Positions 24,895-34,564 are shown, numbered from the stretch's first letter. The stretch is 64,000 nucleotides of DNA from Bacillus gaemokensis (GCF_001590835.1 NZ_LTAQ01000045.1:229006-293005), one strand, 5' to 3'. Notes: generated by a model not told the origin, from the sequence alone. Program-made: numbers and translations.

Positions 24895-26631
24895 TCATAT
24901 TCCGTATCTTTCTATTTTTCGATATAAGCTGGCCCGGTGAATCCCCAAAAGCTCGGCTGCCTCTTTTATATTTCCAGCTGTTTTTTCCAAAGCTCTCATA
25001 ATCGCCCGTTTTTCAGCGGATTTCACTTCCATCTGCAGTGAATAACTCATCTCATTCTCCTCTTGACCCACCGCAAATATTTCATGATCTAACTCTTCTT
25101 CCAAATCTTTTTTCCGCAAATAGACAGGAAGGTGATGCACTTGAATGATTGTTCCTTCCACAACATTCATCGCCCGTTCCAGCACATTCTCCAGTTCCCT
25201 AATATTCCCCGGCCAATCATGCTCCATGAATATATCACTTACTCTCTCATCCAATGAAAGAACGCTACTACCAAGCTCCCCATTCAATTTCTGAATTAAA
25301 AATTCCGTTATATGTATCATATCTTCCTTTCTCTCTCGTAACGGAGGAATATCAATCGCAAACACATTCAACCTATAATATAAATCCTCTCTAAATTCCC
25401 CTCTTTGTACCATTTCACGGAGGTTTCGATGTGTCGCCGCAATGAAACGGACATCAATCTTTTGAATTTTCGTACCACCAATTCTTTCAATCTCTTTCTC
25501 TTGCAGCACACGAAGCAACTTCACCTGCATGTCCAAAGACATATCACCGATCTCATCTAAAAACAACGTTCCCTTATGGGCCAACTCAATCTTCCCAGGC
25601 TTACCGCCTTTTTTCGCTCCTGTAAAAGCCCCCTCTTCGTATCCGAACAATTCAGCCTCCAAAAGATCCCTCGGAATCGCAGCACAATTCAAACGAATAA
25701 ATGAACCCCTAGCACGCGGACTCGCACGATGAACCGCATGCGCAAAGAGCTCCTTCCCTGTACCGCTCTCTCCTCTTATCAAAACGGTAGACCGACTTTT
25801 AGAAACCTTCAAGGCCATCGTTTTCACTTCTTTCATTTTCGCACTCTCTCCTATAATACTTTGAAAGGACAACCTACCTTCTTGCAACCGCTGTAATTCA
25901 GTTTGATAGTAAGATAACTTTGATTCCATTGCACAAATCTGATCTCCCAAAGCTTTAAACTGCTGGATATCATGAAACATGATTTTACCGATGGCACCAA
26001 CAATCTTACCTTCCTTAACAATAGGTATGCGAGTTGCAATAATATTCTGATTATTTATATGCTGAATATGTCCAATTTCCACCTGCCCCGTCTTCACGAT
26101 AATATGCATCCTCGTATTCTCGACAACCTCCGTACAATGCTTCCCAATCGCTTCCTTCGGATCATCAATTCCTAAAAACCGCGCATAAGCACCACTTAAA
26201 AAATTGACAATCCCTTGCTCATTTACCCCTAGAATACACTCCGACAGTAAATTCAAAGCATTTTCATACCGACTAATGATCGTTTCCAAAGACTGCACAC
26301 TCTTTTCATTGCTTTCTAGAATGACAATCAATCCGTCTTCTTTCTCGCCCTGATATACAGAGAATTCATTCACAGTGAATACTTGGTTACCAATCTTACA
26401 CTCGTACTTATGCAAACTATCATTTTGATTCACTACTAGCTTTTTATGATTAGGAATAATCATCGATATGTGCTTACCTATTATTTCGTTTTCTGTTTTG
26501 TTTAACATGCTGCAGAATGATTGATTGCTGAACGTGATCGTTCCATCATGACTTGTAAAAGCAATTCCATTATTCATTACCTGAAGAGCCTGGCTCGTTA
26601 ACTGCAAATTTCCCACTTCATCCATATGCAT
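24895..26631 (-). CDS. Sigma-54-dependent transcriptional activator with PAS domains
   Basis: 578 residues. Two PAS-type sensor regions (about 10-105 and 120-225), a short coiled coil, then the AAA+ domain (about 255-490): Walker A GESGTGKE (287-294), the sigma-54 contact loop GAFTGA (334-339) and Walker B LFLDEIGD (356-363), with arginine-finger region FREDLYYRLNVF. The C-terminal Fis-type helix-turn-helix is IKEAAELLGIHRASLYRKI. GGGAGG precedes the ATG. No receiver domain, so it probably senses a small ligand directly, as the PAS-linked activators of catabolic operons do. It should bind the TGTCGC sites just downstream of its own gene. Confidence 0.93.
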   Translation of the reverse strand: MHMDEVGNLQLTSQALQVMNNGIAFTSHDGTITFSNQSFCSMLNKTENEIIGKHISMIIPNHKKLVVNQNDSLHKYECKIGNQVFTVNEFSVYQGEKEDGLIVILESNEKSVQSLETIISRYENALNLLSECILGVNEQGIVNFLSGAYARFLGIDDPKEAIGKHCTEVVENTRMHIIVKTGQVEIGHIQHINNQNIIATRIPIVKEGKIVGAIGKIMFHDIQQFKALGDQICAMESKLSYYQTELQRLQEGRLSFQSIIGESAKMKEVKTMALKVSKSRSTVLIRGESGTGKELFAHAVHRASPRARGSFIRLNCAAIPRDLLEAELFGYEEGAFTGAKKGGKPGKIELAHKGTLFLDEIGDMSLDMQVKLLRVLQEKEIERIGGTKIQKIDVRFIAATHRNLREMVQRGEFREDLYYRLNVFAIDIPPLRERKEDMIHITEFLIQKLNGELGSSVLSLDERVSDIFMEHDWPGNIRELENVLERAMNVVEGTIIQVHHLPVYLRKKDLEEELDHEIFAVGQEENEMSYSLQMEVKSAEKRAIMRALEKTAGNIKEAAELLGIHRASLYRKIERYGI

Positions 26632-26762
26632 TTGGAAGCCTCCCTATCAAATCGTGCTCTTTCTCGCATGTAATTTATATCCATTTTACAACACCTTGTG
26701 AAATACTTGAAACTTCTAAAACTATTTAAAGCCAATATATGCTTTCAAGGTTAAGCTGACCT

Positions 26763-27089
26763 TTAGTCATCATGTACCTCAACTAAAAAGATTCGCTCCT
26801 GAAAACCACCACGCTTTTCCGCTTTTTGTTTCCGTACTTTTTCCACATTCTCTAACGTTACACCTTCATACTGTGCTAGTGCGTTTACAAGTTCTAATAA
26901 ATCAGCTAGTTCCTCAATCTTATGTTCTTTACTTTCTGCTTCTACATACTCCGTTAGTTCTTCTCCTATTTTCTTGCCTATTTCTTCTATGTATTCTTGT
27001 TCATCTAGTATTCTTGTTATTGGTGTTTTTCCGTTATGCTCGATTATTTCTGGGATGTGGTCGCGTACTAGTTTGTTGTAGGTTGGCAT
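26763..27089 (-). CDS. MazG-like/phosphoribosyl-ATP pyrophosphohydrolase-like protein
   Basis: 108 residues from ATG 27089 with GGAGG seven bases upstream; a more upstream start at 27122 has no RBS. It opens MPTYNKLVRDHIPEII, and the all-alpha NTP pyrophosphatase motifs GEELTEYVE and EELADLLELVNAL supply the acidic Mg-binding residues. Such small stand-alone proteins probably clear unusual nucleotides; a true HisE role is unlikely away from his genes. A paralogue lies at 59844-60170. Confidence 0.85.
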   Translation of the reverse strand: MPTYNKLVRDHIPEIIEHNGKTPITRILDEQEYIEEIGKKIGEELTEYVEAESKEHKIEELADLLELVNALAQYEGVTLENVEKVRKQKAEKRGGFQERIFLVEVHDD

Positions 27090-27362
27090 CGTGATTCCTC
27101 CAGTATTTTGGTTTCCCTTCAATTATAATATCTATATGCACATTCTCAAAAACTATAAAGGCACCTTATCAAATTTATGTGGTGTAGCTTTGAAATAATG
27201 CTATTAACCTCGATAAATGAACAAAAGAAAAGAGCGCGTTTCGAAAAAGATTAATCAAAACATGCTCTTCTTGTTTTAAATTGAATGACTTATTAATAAA
27301 AGAGTTTGATAGTTTTGCGATTCCTTATTCAAGCACCAATTAGTTAAAGAAGATTTGTAAGT

Positions 27363-27914
27363 TTATTCTTGCCATTCGTTTTCCAAAATACTGTATAGCA
27401 AGGAATCCCTCCAACCACCTTTTATTAACAAGTTCTCACGAATCCTTCCTTCTTTAGTCATTCCGACCTTTTCTAATACTTTTGATGAACCTATATTTCT
27501 AGGATCACAAGTAGCATATATCCTATGAAGTTTAAGTTCGGAAAAGCCAAAATCAATCAATAGATTAGCAACATCTGTAGCTAATCCCTTTCCCCAATAA
27601 TCCGGATTAACAATATAGCCAATTTCTCCATTTTTATTTGTAAAATCTCTAATATTTAACTCCCCAGCTCCAACCACACTCTCCATATCCTTGTGAACAA
27701 TTGCAAATACATATCTTGTTCTTGGTTCTTGAGAAGCATCTTTAATCACTTGCTTAACAAAGTCCTTTGAATCCTCTACTTTATTAGGTCCCCAAGGTTG
27801 ATATTCACAAACTTTATCTTGTGAAGCATATTTATGAACATCAATCCAATCATTATTTGTGAGTTCTCTTAATAACAGTCTTTCGTTTAATAGAATAAAT
27901 TTAGTGTGTTCGAT
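27363..27914 (-). CDS. GNAT family acetyltransferase, probable non-canonical ATC start
   Basis: The frame is open and GNAT-like throughout 183 codons: FILLNERLLLRELTNNDW at the N-terminus, then GAGELNIRDF, the acetyl-CoA site around YWGKGLATDVANLL and NIGSSKVLEKVGM of RimJ/RimL-type enzymes. No ATG, GTG or TTG starts the full domain; the only place with a good RBS (AGGGAGGGG, six bases) has ATC at 27912-27914. Either ATC is used, the start was lost by mutation, or translation starts at an inner codon (ATG 27749) with a broken fold. Confidence 0.7.
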   Translation of the reverse strand: MEHTKFILLNERLLLRELTNNDWIDVHKYASQDKVCEYQPWGPNKVEDSKDFVKQVIKDASQEPRTRYVFAIVHKDMESVVGAGELNIRDFTNKNGEIGYIVNPDYWGKGLATDVANLLIDFGFSELKLHRIYATCDPRNIGSSKVLEKVGMTKEGRIRENLLIKGGWRDSLLYSILENEWQE

Positions 27915-27973
27915 TGTAGTCCCCTCCCTTTTGATTTTTCAATATTATATCCTAACTCAACTATAGAAAAAAA

Positions 27974-27995
27974 CGAAAATCACCACTAGTTTTCG
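27974..27995 (-). terminator. Terminator downstream of the DUF6366 gene
   Basis: CGAAAA and TTTTCG (27974-27995) with a seven-base T-run on the minus strand. Confidence 0.6.
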
Positions 27996-28132
27996 GCTCA
28001 TCTTTTTATAAATGTAGTGTAGTGCTTTCCAAGAGGAAAATAAAAAATCCCTCTGTATGTCAGTGCTCCAAAATCCTTTTAAGAGTTACTGTCCAAGGAC
28101 ACACCCGCATTATGTTAAGGAGCCTTTCACCT

Positions 28133-28345
28133 CTAACTGAAAATGTAATTGTATATAATATAGCCTAAAATTAACACTAAAATTAATATACCTGTACCTT
28201 TCCAACCCATACCACCTACTAAATCAACTAAATTACCATTTTCGGATCTCTTTAATCCATCATTCAGAGAACCTGTAGGGTTATTTTTTAATTCATTTTG
28301 TCTTAAGCGTTCTCTTTTTTCTTCTGGTGTTTCTTTTGAACCCAT
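28133..28345 (-). CDS. Small membrane protein, DUF6366-like
   Basis: 70 residues: a charged N-terminal half (PEEKRERLRQNELKNNPTG), the conserved LVDLVGGMGWKGTG block, then one C-terminal membrane helix (ILILVLILGYIIYNYIF). TTGGAGG lies upstream of the ATG. The layout matches DUF6366 proteins of Bacillus, function unknown. Confidence 0.75.
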   Translation of the reverse strand: MGSKETPEEKRERLRQNELKNNPTGSLNDGLKRSENGNLVDLVGGMGWKGTGILILVLILGYIIYNYIFS

Positions 28346-28715
28346 GTAATTACCTCCAAAACCAACTCACCTTTTACTTAATTATACAAATTTAGGGTTT
28401 ATTTCATATCCCCTTAATGATCAAACTTTTTTACAAAGCTACATTTGTCTAGATAGCTGATTATTTTTATTTAATTTATAATCGCTTGTTTAGTTAATTA
28501 TTCTTATTCTCTAAGGTTCTCGATGCTTCGCATCTGCGGATACGCCTCCCGCTATGGGCTTCGTCCTCCTCCAAAACCAATCAAATCCTTGTACATAATT
28601 CCCCTGTTTATATTCTTTCACGTATAGTATGTAGTCTTTTATTTTTAACTAATTTATTGTTAAAAGATTATAGAAACATCGTGACTCTATTTTAAAATTA
28701 CATATGGCTTGTTAA
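28346..28715. other. 370-base gap
   Basis: AT-rich with one GC-rich island at about 28520-28565. I see no gene, clear promoter or terminator. Confidence 0.4.
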
Positions 28716-29438
28716 CTACATATTCTTCATCGCTTCCTTCAAATACTGCTCTTCTTCCCTCGTCAAAAGAGCAGGAAATTCGGTTAATGGAATATCATCT
28801 TGTTTCACAACATTTTTAAAATCATCTTGCGGTACACCAGTACTTTGAATGATTTCTTCTATTAATTTAGAAAGCTGTTTGGTAACAACTTGAACCTCTG
28901 GGTGCTTTGGATCCTTCTTTTCTTTCTTATATCTCTTTAACTGCTTGATTAAGCGCATGAACTGTTGATTTGATTTCAATTTCAGCTCTTGATCATCGAT
29001 ATCTTGTATCCCTCGTTCTTCTAACCACTCTCTGTTTTCCTTCTCCCATATGAATGTTTGTAAGAAAGAACAAAATAAAGGTACATCTACCGTTTCTTCT
29101 TTCTGCAATACCGCTGCCATTTCATCCATATGTGTGAGTACCTTCGTAATTCTTTCTTGTTCCGCCAATAACAACTCTTTTTGAAAATGGATCCGCTCCA
29201 TAAAATTCTCCTTAGGGATATCATTCTGTAAAATGATGTTTTGAACTTCCCCTAGTGAAAATCCAAGATGCTTCAACGCTTGGATTTGTTGCAATACATA
29301 TAAATCATCCTTCGTATATAAACGGTGCCCACCCTCTGTATAATCGCTTGGTTTTAATAGATTAATTTTGTCATAATAACGAAGTGTTCGTACTGTCACA
29401 TCACCTATACTCGCGAACTCGCTAATTGTCCAGGACAT
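28716..29438 (-). CDS. MerR family transcriptional regulator
   Basis: 240 residues. The N-terminal MerR winged helix (WTISEFASIGDVTVRTLRYY, residues 3-22, and GGHRLYTKDDL) is followed by a coiled coil and a charged effector region of about 130 residues with no cysteine cluster, so a small-molecule rather than metal sensor is likely. AGGTG precedes the ATG. The two small membrane genes upstream (29559-30104) are candidates for its targets by position only. Confidence 0.87.
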   Translation of the reverse strand: MSWTISEFASIGDVTVRTLRYYDKINLLKPSDYTEGGHRLYTKDDLYVLQQIQALKHLGFSLGEVQNIILQNDIPKENFMERIHFQKELLLAEQERITKVLTHMDEMAAVLQKEETVDVPLFCSFLQTFIWEKENREWLEERGIQDIDDQELKLKSNQQFMRLIKQLKRYKKEKKDPKHPEVQVVTKQLSKLIEEIIQSTGVPQDDFKNVVKQDDIPLTEFPALLTREEEQYLKEAMKNM

Positions 29439-29558
29439 GTTTTCACCTGCTTTTCATTTTTTCGTTTATAATTCAAATCTTTACATAACATTTCTTTTCG
29501 TAATTGTGTACTGAAGCATATCAGAAACAATCGCCGATATCCCTTTCTTTCCCTTCAT

Positions 29559-29765
29559 TTACATACCTAACTGGAATAGACATACTACAAGCAATAAAGA
29601 ATTGAATTTTTTTCGAGTTGAGTTTTCGTAGCTATCGTATTCCTCAAAATAATAATCTAAATTATTTTGTTTTCTTTTCTTGATCCAAAAATAAATACCT
29701 ATAAGTAAAGCTAACATGCCAATGACAATTTTATTCCGCATTGTCTCCATTTCTTTATTCATCAC
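29559..29765 (-). CDS. Small membrane protein
   Basis: About 68 residues with one clear helix (KIVIGMLALLIGIYFWIKK) and a second short hydrophobic tail (LLLVVCLFQLGM). It starts at GTG/ATG directly after the stop of the preceding gene, and its RBS GGGAGGAG lies inside that gene's last codons, so the two are translationally coupled. Function not recognised. Confidence 0.65.
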   Translation of the reverse strand: MMNKEMETMRNKIVIGMLALLIGIYFWIKKRKQNNLDYYFEEYDSYENSTRKKFNSLLLVVCLFQLGM

Positions 29766-30104
29766 CTATTCTCCTCCCACAGCATATTTGTCTTCTTTAA
29801 ATAACGGAATGCGAATGAAGTAACGGTATGGGTGATTACAAATGACTTTCCATGCAATGCTGACAACTTGAATCACTTCAAAGGCAAATACAATCCAGAA
29901 CAAAACTCTACTGATACGTGAACTAACATTAAATAGAAGAAATATCAGCAAATGAAAATTAAATACTTTTCGGCAATGGTATTTGTACGCTTCATTTTTA
30001 CGTGCCACCGTTATGTACATAAACAATGGTGAAAAAATCCCTAAAACAGCTGATAGCAACAACATGATGACGATATTTCTTTTTTCTCTTGCAGTGTTTT
30101 TCAT
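29766..30104 (-). CDS. DUF4870-like membrane protein
   Basis: 112 residues with about three helices (IVIMLLLSAVLGIFSPLFMYI; FNFHLLIFLLF; VLFWIVFAFEVIQVV) and the loop KVFNFHL between them, similar in layout to DUF4870 proteins. AAGGGGAG precedes the ATG. It forms a two-gene unit with the gene at 29559-29765. Family assignment is tentative. Confidence 0.65.
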   Translation of the reverse strand: MKNTAREKRNIVIMLLLSAVLGIFSPLFMYITVARKNEAYKYHCRKVFNFHLLIFLLFNVSSRISRVLFWIVFAFEVIQVVSIAWKVICNHPYRYFIRIPLFKEDKYAVGGE

Positions 30105-30253
30105 TGGAACTCCCCTTTCGGTTTGTCTTCTTTTTTATCGTAGGGGGTGACGTTGGGGGAAGTTCAAGGGGGATTGTTAAATTTCTTTTGGATAAATGAA
30201 AGTTGTGACTTTTGAAACATATACTGTTTAAAAGCAAAAAGGAAGTGATCCCT

Positions 30254-30601
30254 ATGTATTATGGATCAAAGGGATGGTATGTAGCGGAGCTTAAAAAATC
30301 TGGAATTCGTTATCATGAAGGACGGAAGTTAGAGAGTTATCGGGGGCATAGTTTGAGGGGTTTGTTGTGGGAGAAGCTGGGGGGAGAGAAAAAGAAGTAT
30401 GTCTCTTACGTTGGCAACATAAAAGACAGCAATCCAAATATTCCAATCTCCTATGTACCAAAAAATTCAATACTCCCAACAGTCGCCAAATTCTTGTTGG
30501 ACTATTTTTATAATGAATTAATATTTTATCTAAAACATGATGAACTGACTATTCCCTCATTTAATTACGAGAGATATCTTTTATATAAGTACACTCTTTA
30601 A
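30254..30601 (+). CDS. DUF2639 (YflJ-like) protein with foreign C-terminal extension
   Basis: From ATG 30254 (AGGAAGTGA upstream) the first 45 residues, MYYGSKGWYVAELKKSGIRY then EGRKLESYRGH, are a DUF2639 protein, normally 45-50 residues in all. Here the frame continues for about 70 residues unlike the family (from about residue 46), probably after a frameshift near the normal stop. The conserved upstream block with CATATACTG (30218-30226) suggests the sporulation-type promoter seen before the other two copies. Whether the long form is made is unknown. Confidence 0.65.
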   Translation: MYYGSKGWYVAELKKSGIRYHEGRKLESYRGHSLRGLLWEKLGGEKKKYVSYVGNIKDSNPNIPISYVPKNSILPTVAKFLLDYFYNELIFYLKHDELTIPSFNYERYLLYKYTL

Positions 30602-30830
30602 GCATTTAAGATATCGAACCTCTAATATTGCAAAATACTACATAATATTGTTTGAAGATATTGAGATACTATATAGTTGATGTTAATAGATAAAAATTAC
30701 CTGTATTTCTCACAGTTCTAGTTTATTCAAGAATGAAACACATGAAAATTATTACAATAATGGTTATGTAAAAACTTATCAAGTATCGTATTATTATTTT
30801 CTTTTTCTACTAATATCGTATTTAAATTCT
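30602..30830. other. Intergenic, nothing recognised
   Basis: Very AT-rich sequence between the extended DUF2639 gene and IS3 debris. No signals that I can support. Confidence 0.35.
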
Positions 30831-31430
30831 CTATATTGTCGTACACCTCTGTTTAAATCGGTATCCATAACGTAGTTTATGACATAGATGCACTTTCTTA
30901 ATTTTCTTCTCAATTTCGTTTCCAAGAACTTTCGCTTTTGGTAACCAACAATAAAACGTTGAACGTGGAAATTCTAACACTACGCATAGTTCCTTTACTG
31001 TCATTTCAGTTCTTAATTCCTTCCATAACTTAGCGATAATACTTGGTTTTAACCCCTTTCGATTTCCAGGTACTTTCCCAAAACAAGTAGTTTAGCCTTC
31101 AAGTGTTTATTCTCTAATCGTAGCTGTTCTATTTCACTCAGCTCTTTAGGCCCTTCCCCATAGGGATATTGTTTTCCCGCAGGCTGTTGGAAACGATATA
31201 TTTGATCCATGCGATACCATTTCATCACCCTTTTAATTTGACTTACATTTTTAACACTTAATTTCTCCATAATCGTTCGATTGGAATAACCTTCTTTCTT
31301 CATTTCGATTACTTTCCAATTTACTTCTTCTGGATAATGTAATGAAAAACACCTCTTTAATTCACAGTTTTATTATGCGAATTAAAGAGGTATTTTGTTC
31401 AAGTTCCACTAATTGGGTTCACTTTAATAG
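30831..31430 (-). mobile_element. Truncated IS3-family element (orfA plus start of orfB)
   Basis: orfA (31049-31303 and an open but start-less lead to about 31350) encodes a helix-turn-helix transposase subunit (YSNRTIMEKLSVKNVSQIKR, then a leucine-zipper LRLENKHLKAKLL). In the -1 frame, orfB begins (GLKPSIIAKLWKEL, VKELCVVLEFPRSTFYCWL, HKLRYGYRF) and stops at 30831 before the catalytic domain. The outer end near 31395-31430 carries a hairpin ACCTCTTTAATTC/GAATTAAAGAGGT and AAGTTCCACTAATTGGG. The catalytic half may be the fragment at 32676-33090, now in the opposite orientation. Confidence 0.75.
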
Positions 31431-31532
31431 TCAAGGAGCTTTCTTAATGAAATGGAGTAAGAAATTCCTTTTTATCATACAAGTTTATCATTATTTATGA
31501 TGTGGCTCACCTCGTTGTATTTAAGTGAGGTT

Positions 31533-32144
31533 TTAAGATTTTACTAAGTAGTAAAAGTAACTCTTCCAAGTATGATTAATAGAAAGATTCCTACTTAAAG
31601 ATCCGTCTTTTCCGTTTTCACCAAGTACAATATTACCTTTAACGTAATCGAACCTTTCATATTCAACATTATAATTTGGAATACCACAAGGCAGAAATGT
31701 TTCAATTTTTAAAGCTTCACCATTCTTTAAAACACCGTATTCGTTTACCAATTTTCCATTTTTGTCTTTTTCAAAATCATATTCATAAAACTTAATTTTT
31801 CTAATCGGCTCAGAAGATACAAAATAAATTGATTCTTCGAGGTTATCACCTAACTCTAACGTATCTATTATTCTATACTTTTCAATATCACTTTTATAAG
31901 AAACTTCCACAACTTCTTTTAAAGTAAATTCCGTCTTTTTAATTGCAAACAACTTACCAATAATATAAGCAATGAAAACAACTATGGTAGTTATCGATGA
32001 CATAAAACCTATTATTGCTACTAAATTTAATTCTTTAAATTCATTTTTAAGTTTATCTACTATGGATTCCAAGCCTATATTACCAAGTAAGTAACCTAGC
32101 AAAAATACTGATAAAATTATTAGTACATTTATAATACTTTTCAT
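31533..32144 (-). CDS. Hypothetical membrane protein
   Basis: 203 residues, not recognised. Two N-terminal helices (INVLIILSVFLLGYLLG, about 5-21, and VAIIGFMSSITTIVVFIAYIIG, about 42-63) precede a cytosolic or external domain of 135 residues. AGGGGG precedes the ATG. Isolated between IS fragments, with no neighbour suggesting a role. Confidence 0.65.
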   Translation of the reverse strand: MKSIINVLIILSVFLLGYLLGNIGLESIVDKLKNEFKELNLVAIIGFMSSITTIVVFIAYIIGKLFAIKKTEFTLKEVVEVSYKSDIEKYRIIDTLELGDNLEESIYFVSSEPIRKIKFYEYDFEKDKNGKLVNEYGVLKNGEALKIETFLPCGIPNYNVEYERFDYVKGNIVLGENGKDGSLSRNLSINHTWKSYFYYLVKS

Positions 32145-32529
32145 GTAATCATCCCCCTAAAAATACACCTCTCATATAATATAGTTTAACTATACAACAT
32201 AAAAGGTGCTTTTGCCTCGTCCCATCTTAATGGTTCTTTTCATAATAGACAATCAAGTGCTTTGAGTTAGTAATTGTTTAGTTTTATAAGTATCTTTAAG
32301 TTTTTTCAATAGGAATGTCTTATGACGATGGTATGATAGCCTACACGCATATTAACAAGCATAACACTTAAACCAACCAACTTGTGCAATCTCTTAAGTT
32401 TATTCTTCCTGCTATGTTTATACTCTCTACCCTGTAAAATATCATTGTGACACTTTTTCATACTTTTGTATAAGAATTCATGTTTCTTTTTTCTTACAAC
32501 ATCATTGATATAGTTTTACTAAAAAATAA
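32145..32529. other. Gap with an unassigned open stretch
   Basis: On the minus strand about 69 codons (roughly 32300-32510) are open and basic (NDVVRKKKHEFLYKSMKK) but without a credible start or RBS. They may be debris. Nothing else was seen. Confidence 0.3.
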
Positions 32530-32675
32530 AGTCTGACCCTTTACAAAGAATCAGACCTCCCAAAATATTTATTTCTAAAGATTTTCTAATCGAGATTTAA
32601 TACTCTTCCAGTGATTTTTCACTTGAGTTTCCATAAGGTTAATTGAATTTGATTCTTCATCAAAAACAACTGTAA
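32530..32675 (-). pseudogene. 3-prime end of an unidentified gene with its terminator
   Basis: Up to the junction near 32675 a minus frame reads VVFDEESNSINLMETQVK and KNHWKSIKSRLENL, ending TAG at 32575-32577. Seventeen bases on is a terminator (GGTCTGA/TCAGAC, 32534-32557, with a T-run). The upstream part is replaced by a transposase fragment. The parent family is not recognised. Confidence 0.45.
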
Positions 32676-33090
32676 AAGAGCGTACAAATCTACTAGAACG
32701 GGACTTTTCTACAATGACAATTAATAAAAAATGGGTATCAGATATCACCTATATTCACACGCAAAAAGATGGCTGGTGTTACCTGGCATCTTTGATGGAT
32801 TTGTATTCTAAGAAAATTATTGGATATTCATTTTCACGAAATATGGCAACGAGTCTAGTAGTAAAAGTACTAAAAAACGCTTACTATGTTCAAAAAACAT
32901 CAGAATGTCCCATTCTTGCTGGCTTAGGAACACAATATACAAGTCAAGAATTCCAAACCTTACTCGCGAGTTATAAAATCAAGCACTATTTCAATACATT
33001 GAAGGATGGTATAATTCCAAGAAGATTCATAGTAGTATTGATTACACAACTTCCCAAGCAATAGAAGATCTGGCTAACAAAGTAGCTTAG
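32676..33090 (+). pseudogene. IS3-family orfB catalytic-domain fragment
   Basis: Reads LLERDFSTMTINKKWVSDIT then YIHTQKDGWCYLASLMDLYSK, the first DDE aspartate region of an rve integrase core, and GLGTQYTSQEF, where the second aspartate is Gly. After KHYFNTLKDG the frame breaks, and an out-of-frame YNSKKIHSSIDY ends at TAG 33088-33090, so the glutamate region is deleted. No start or terminal repeats. Inactive. Confidence 0.75.
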
Positions 33091-33271
33091 ATTTAACTTT
33101 CCTGTACCCAAAATATTGACTCAATTCCATGAATGCTACTGACGATAATGAAAATAATTACGTTAAATATAGAATATATTGTTTTATTTCTTTTTAAAAC
33201 CTTTACAATATTGCTTTTTATAATCTAAAAAACTTTCGAAAGACGACTATAAAGACTATAAATATATTAAA

Positions 33272-33290
33272 GGACGAAATTTATTCGTCC
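33272..33290 (-). terminator. Terminator overlapping the end of the first McrC-like gene
   Basis: GGACGAA (33272-33278) pairs with TTCGTCC (33284-33290); the stop codon lies in the loop. Confidence 0.55.
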
Positions 33291-34546
33291 CTTTTTCTAT
33301 CATCTAAATAATCTAGTAATTCCTGTTTAACGTTACCTTTTTCATTCTGTACATACCAATACATTGCATAGAATGCATTTAAATTAAATGAATAAATTTC
33401 ACCAAATTCACTCTCTTTCCTGTTTACAGAAGATGTACCATGTTTTAGAAGATTTGTTTTCCTATCCCCATCTGGTGACGGGAACACGAAAACATTGTAT
33501 ATTTTTTTAAATTTAGAATCATCTATAGACTTAGCATAAAACAATTGTTTTACAATATCCTTCCATCCCGGCAAATTGTTTATGCCATCATAGGATCGAT
33601 AATACTTAGCATCTATAATATATAGATTATTTAAATTATCTTCTGTTAATATATCTGGTATCTGTTCTGTCTCATGAATTTCACTATTAACCTTCCAATA
33701 TGGTTTAGGGAGTAAATATTTAAGGTTTGCATTATCCTCAAACAATTGTTTACATATAACTTCCCAAATGTATTGATAATATTTTGTATATAGTAATTGA
33801 AAATCACTCTTCCCTGTTGCTTTTAATTTATTATTAATATAATTTAACAGCATTTTATATAGATTTATTTCTTTTTGATTGAAAGTAACTCTTAAAGCAT
33901 TATTAAGAATAAATCTCATTCGTTCATAAGTATATTGATTATCTAGAAGATTAGAGGAATGTTTAATTTTAAAATTTAATAGCCATCCATACTCTTCTTC
34001 AATATCTTTTAAAATAAGATATTGAACAGTAGTTATTTCATTATTTAGGCTTCTCAAAGATTTTATACTTATTGTATCTAAGTATAAAACCTTACCATTA
34101 ATAATATAAGGAGTAGTTTCTTTGATAGTTTTACTCCAATTTATTTTCGCATCACCATTAAATTCCTTCTTTTTGAATTCTCTTTTAATTAATCCATACT
34201 TTTTATAATCTTCAACTATCCAATTAATTAATGATAGGAAGCTATTATCTTCATTATTTTCTCCAAAATTAATATGGAATTTTTGTATAGATTTTTTATT
34301 ATACTTTAATAGAGCTTTAAACAGTATTTGTGCAACGAAATAATTTTGACTAGTATCATTACTTTTAAATATACCTTTAGGGAAAATTACAAAAACATTT
34401 TGTTGACTAACTAAAAACCCTGTAATTTTAAACTTTATATAATCATTTTCTTCCTCGCATAATCCTTGCTTAAAAAAATAATTTGGAATTTTCACAGATA
34501 CTTTTTCTGGTTTTAATTCTGTGAAAAAATATACTTTATTCTCCAT
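33281..34546 (-). CDS. McrC-like restriction subunit 1 (LlaJI R2 type)
   Basis: 421 residues. An N-terminal region with McrC-like DTISIKSL and NYIN segments is followed by a PD-(D/E)XK nuclease core near the C-terminus: Asp298 in QIPDIL, Asp312 and Lys314 in LYIIDAKYY, and Gln334 in DIVKQLFYA. This is the nuclease partner of the McrB-like GTPase encoded 18 bases upstream, as in LlaJI and BsuMI systems, where the pair cleaves DNA not protected by the cognate cytosine methylases. It is a diverged paralogue of the protein at 42271-43536 of the same length. Confidence 0.88.
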   Translation of the reverse strand: MENKVYFFTELKPEKVSVKIPNYFFKQGLCEEENDYIKFKITGFLVSQQNVFVIFPKGIFKSNDTSQNYFVAQILFKALLKYNKKSIQKFHINFGENNEDNSFLSLINWIVEDYKKYGLIKREFKKKEFNGDAKINWSKTIKETTPYIINGKVLYLDTISIKSLRSLNNEITTVQYLILKDIEEEYGWLLNFKIKHSSNLLDNQYTYERMRFILNNALRVTFNQKEINLYKMLLNYINNKLKATGKSDFQLLYTKYYQYIWEVICKQLFEDNANLKYLLPKPYWKVNSEIHETEQIPDILTEDNLNNLYIIDAKYYRSYDGINNLPGWKDIVKQLFYAKSIDDSKFKKIYNVFVFPSPDGDRKTNLLKHGTSSVNRKESEFGEIYSFNLNAFYAMYWYVQNEKGNVKQELLDYLDDRKRDE

Positions 34547-34564
34547 TATTAAGAGTGCCTTTCC

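Noticed and set aside
33281-34546. A methyl-directed (type IV) McrBC
   Set aside because: Two cytosine methylases lie between the pairs, which fits LlaJI/BsuMI-like restriction-modification better than restriction of methylated DNA; not fully excluded for one pair.
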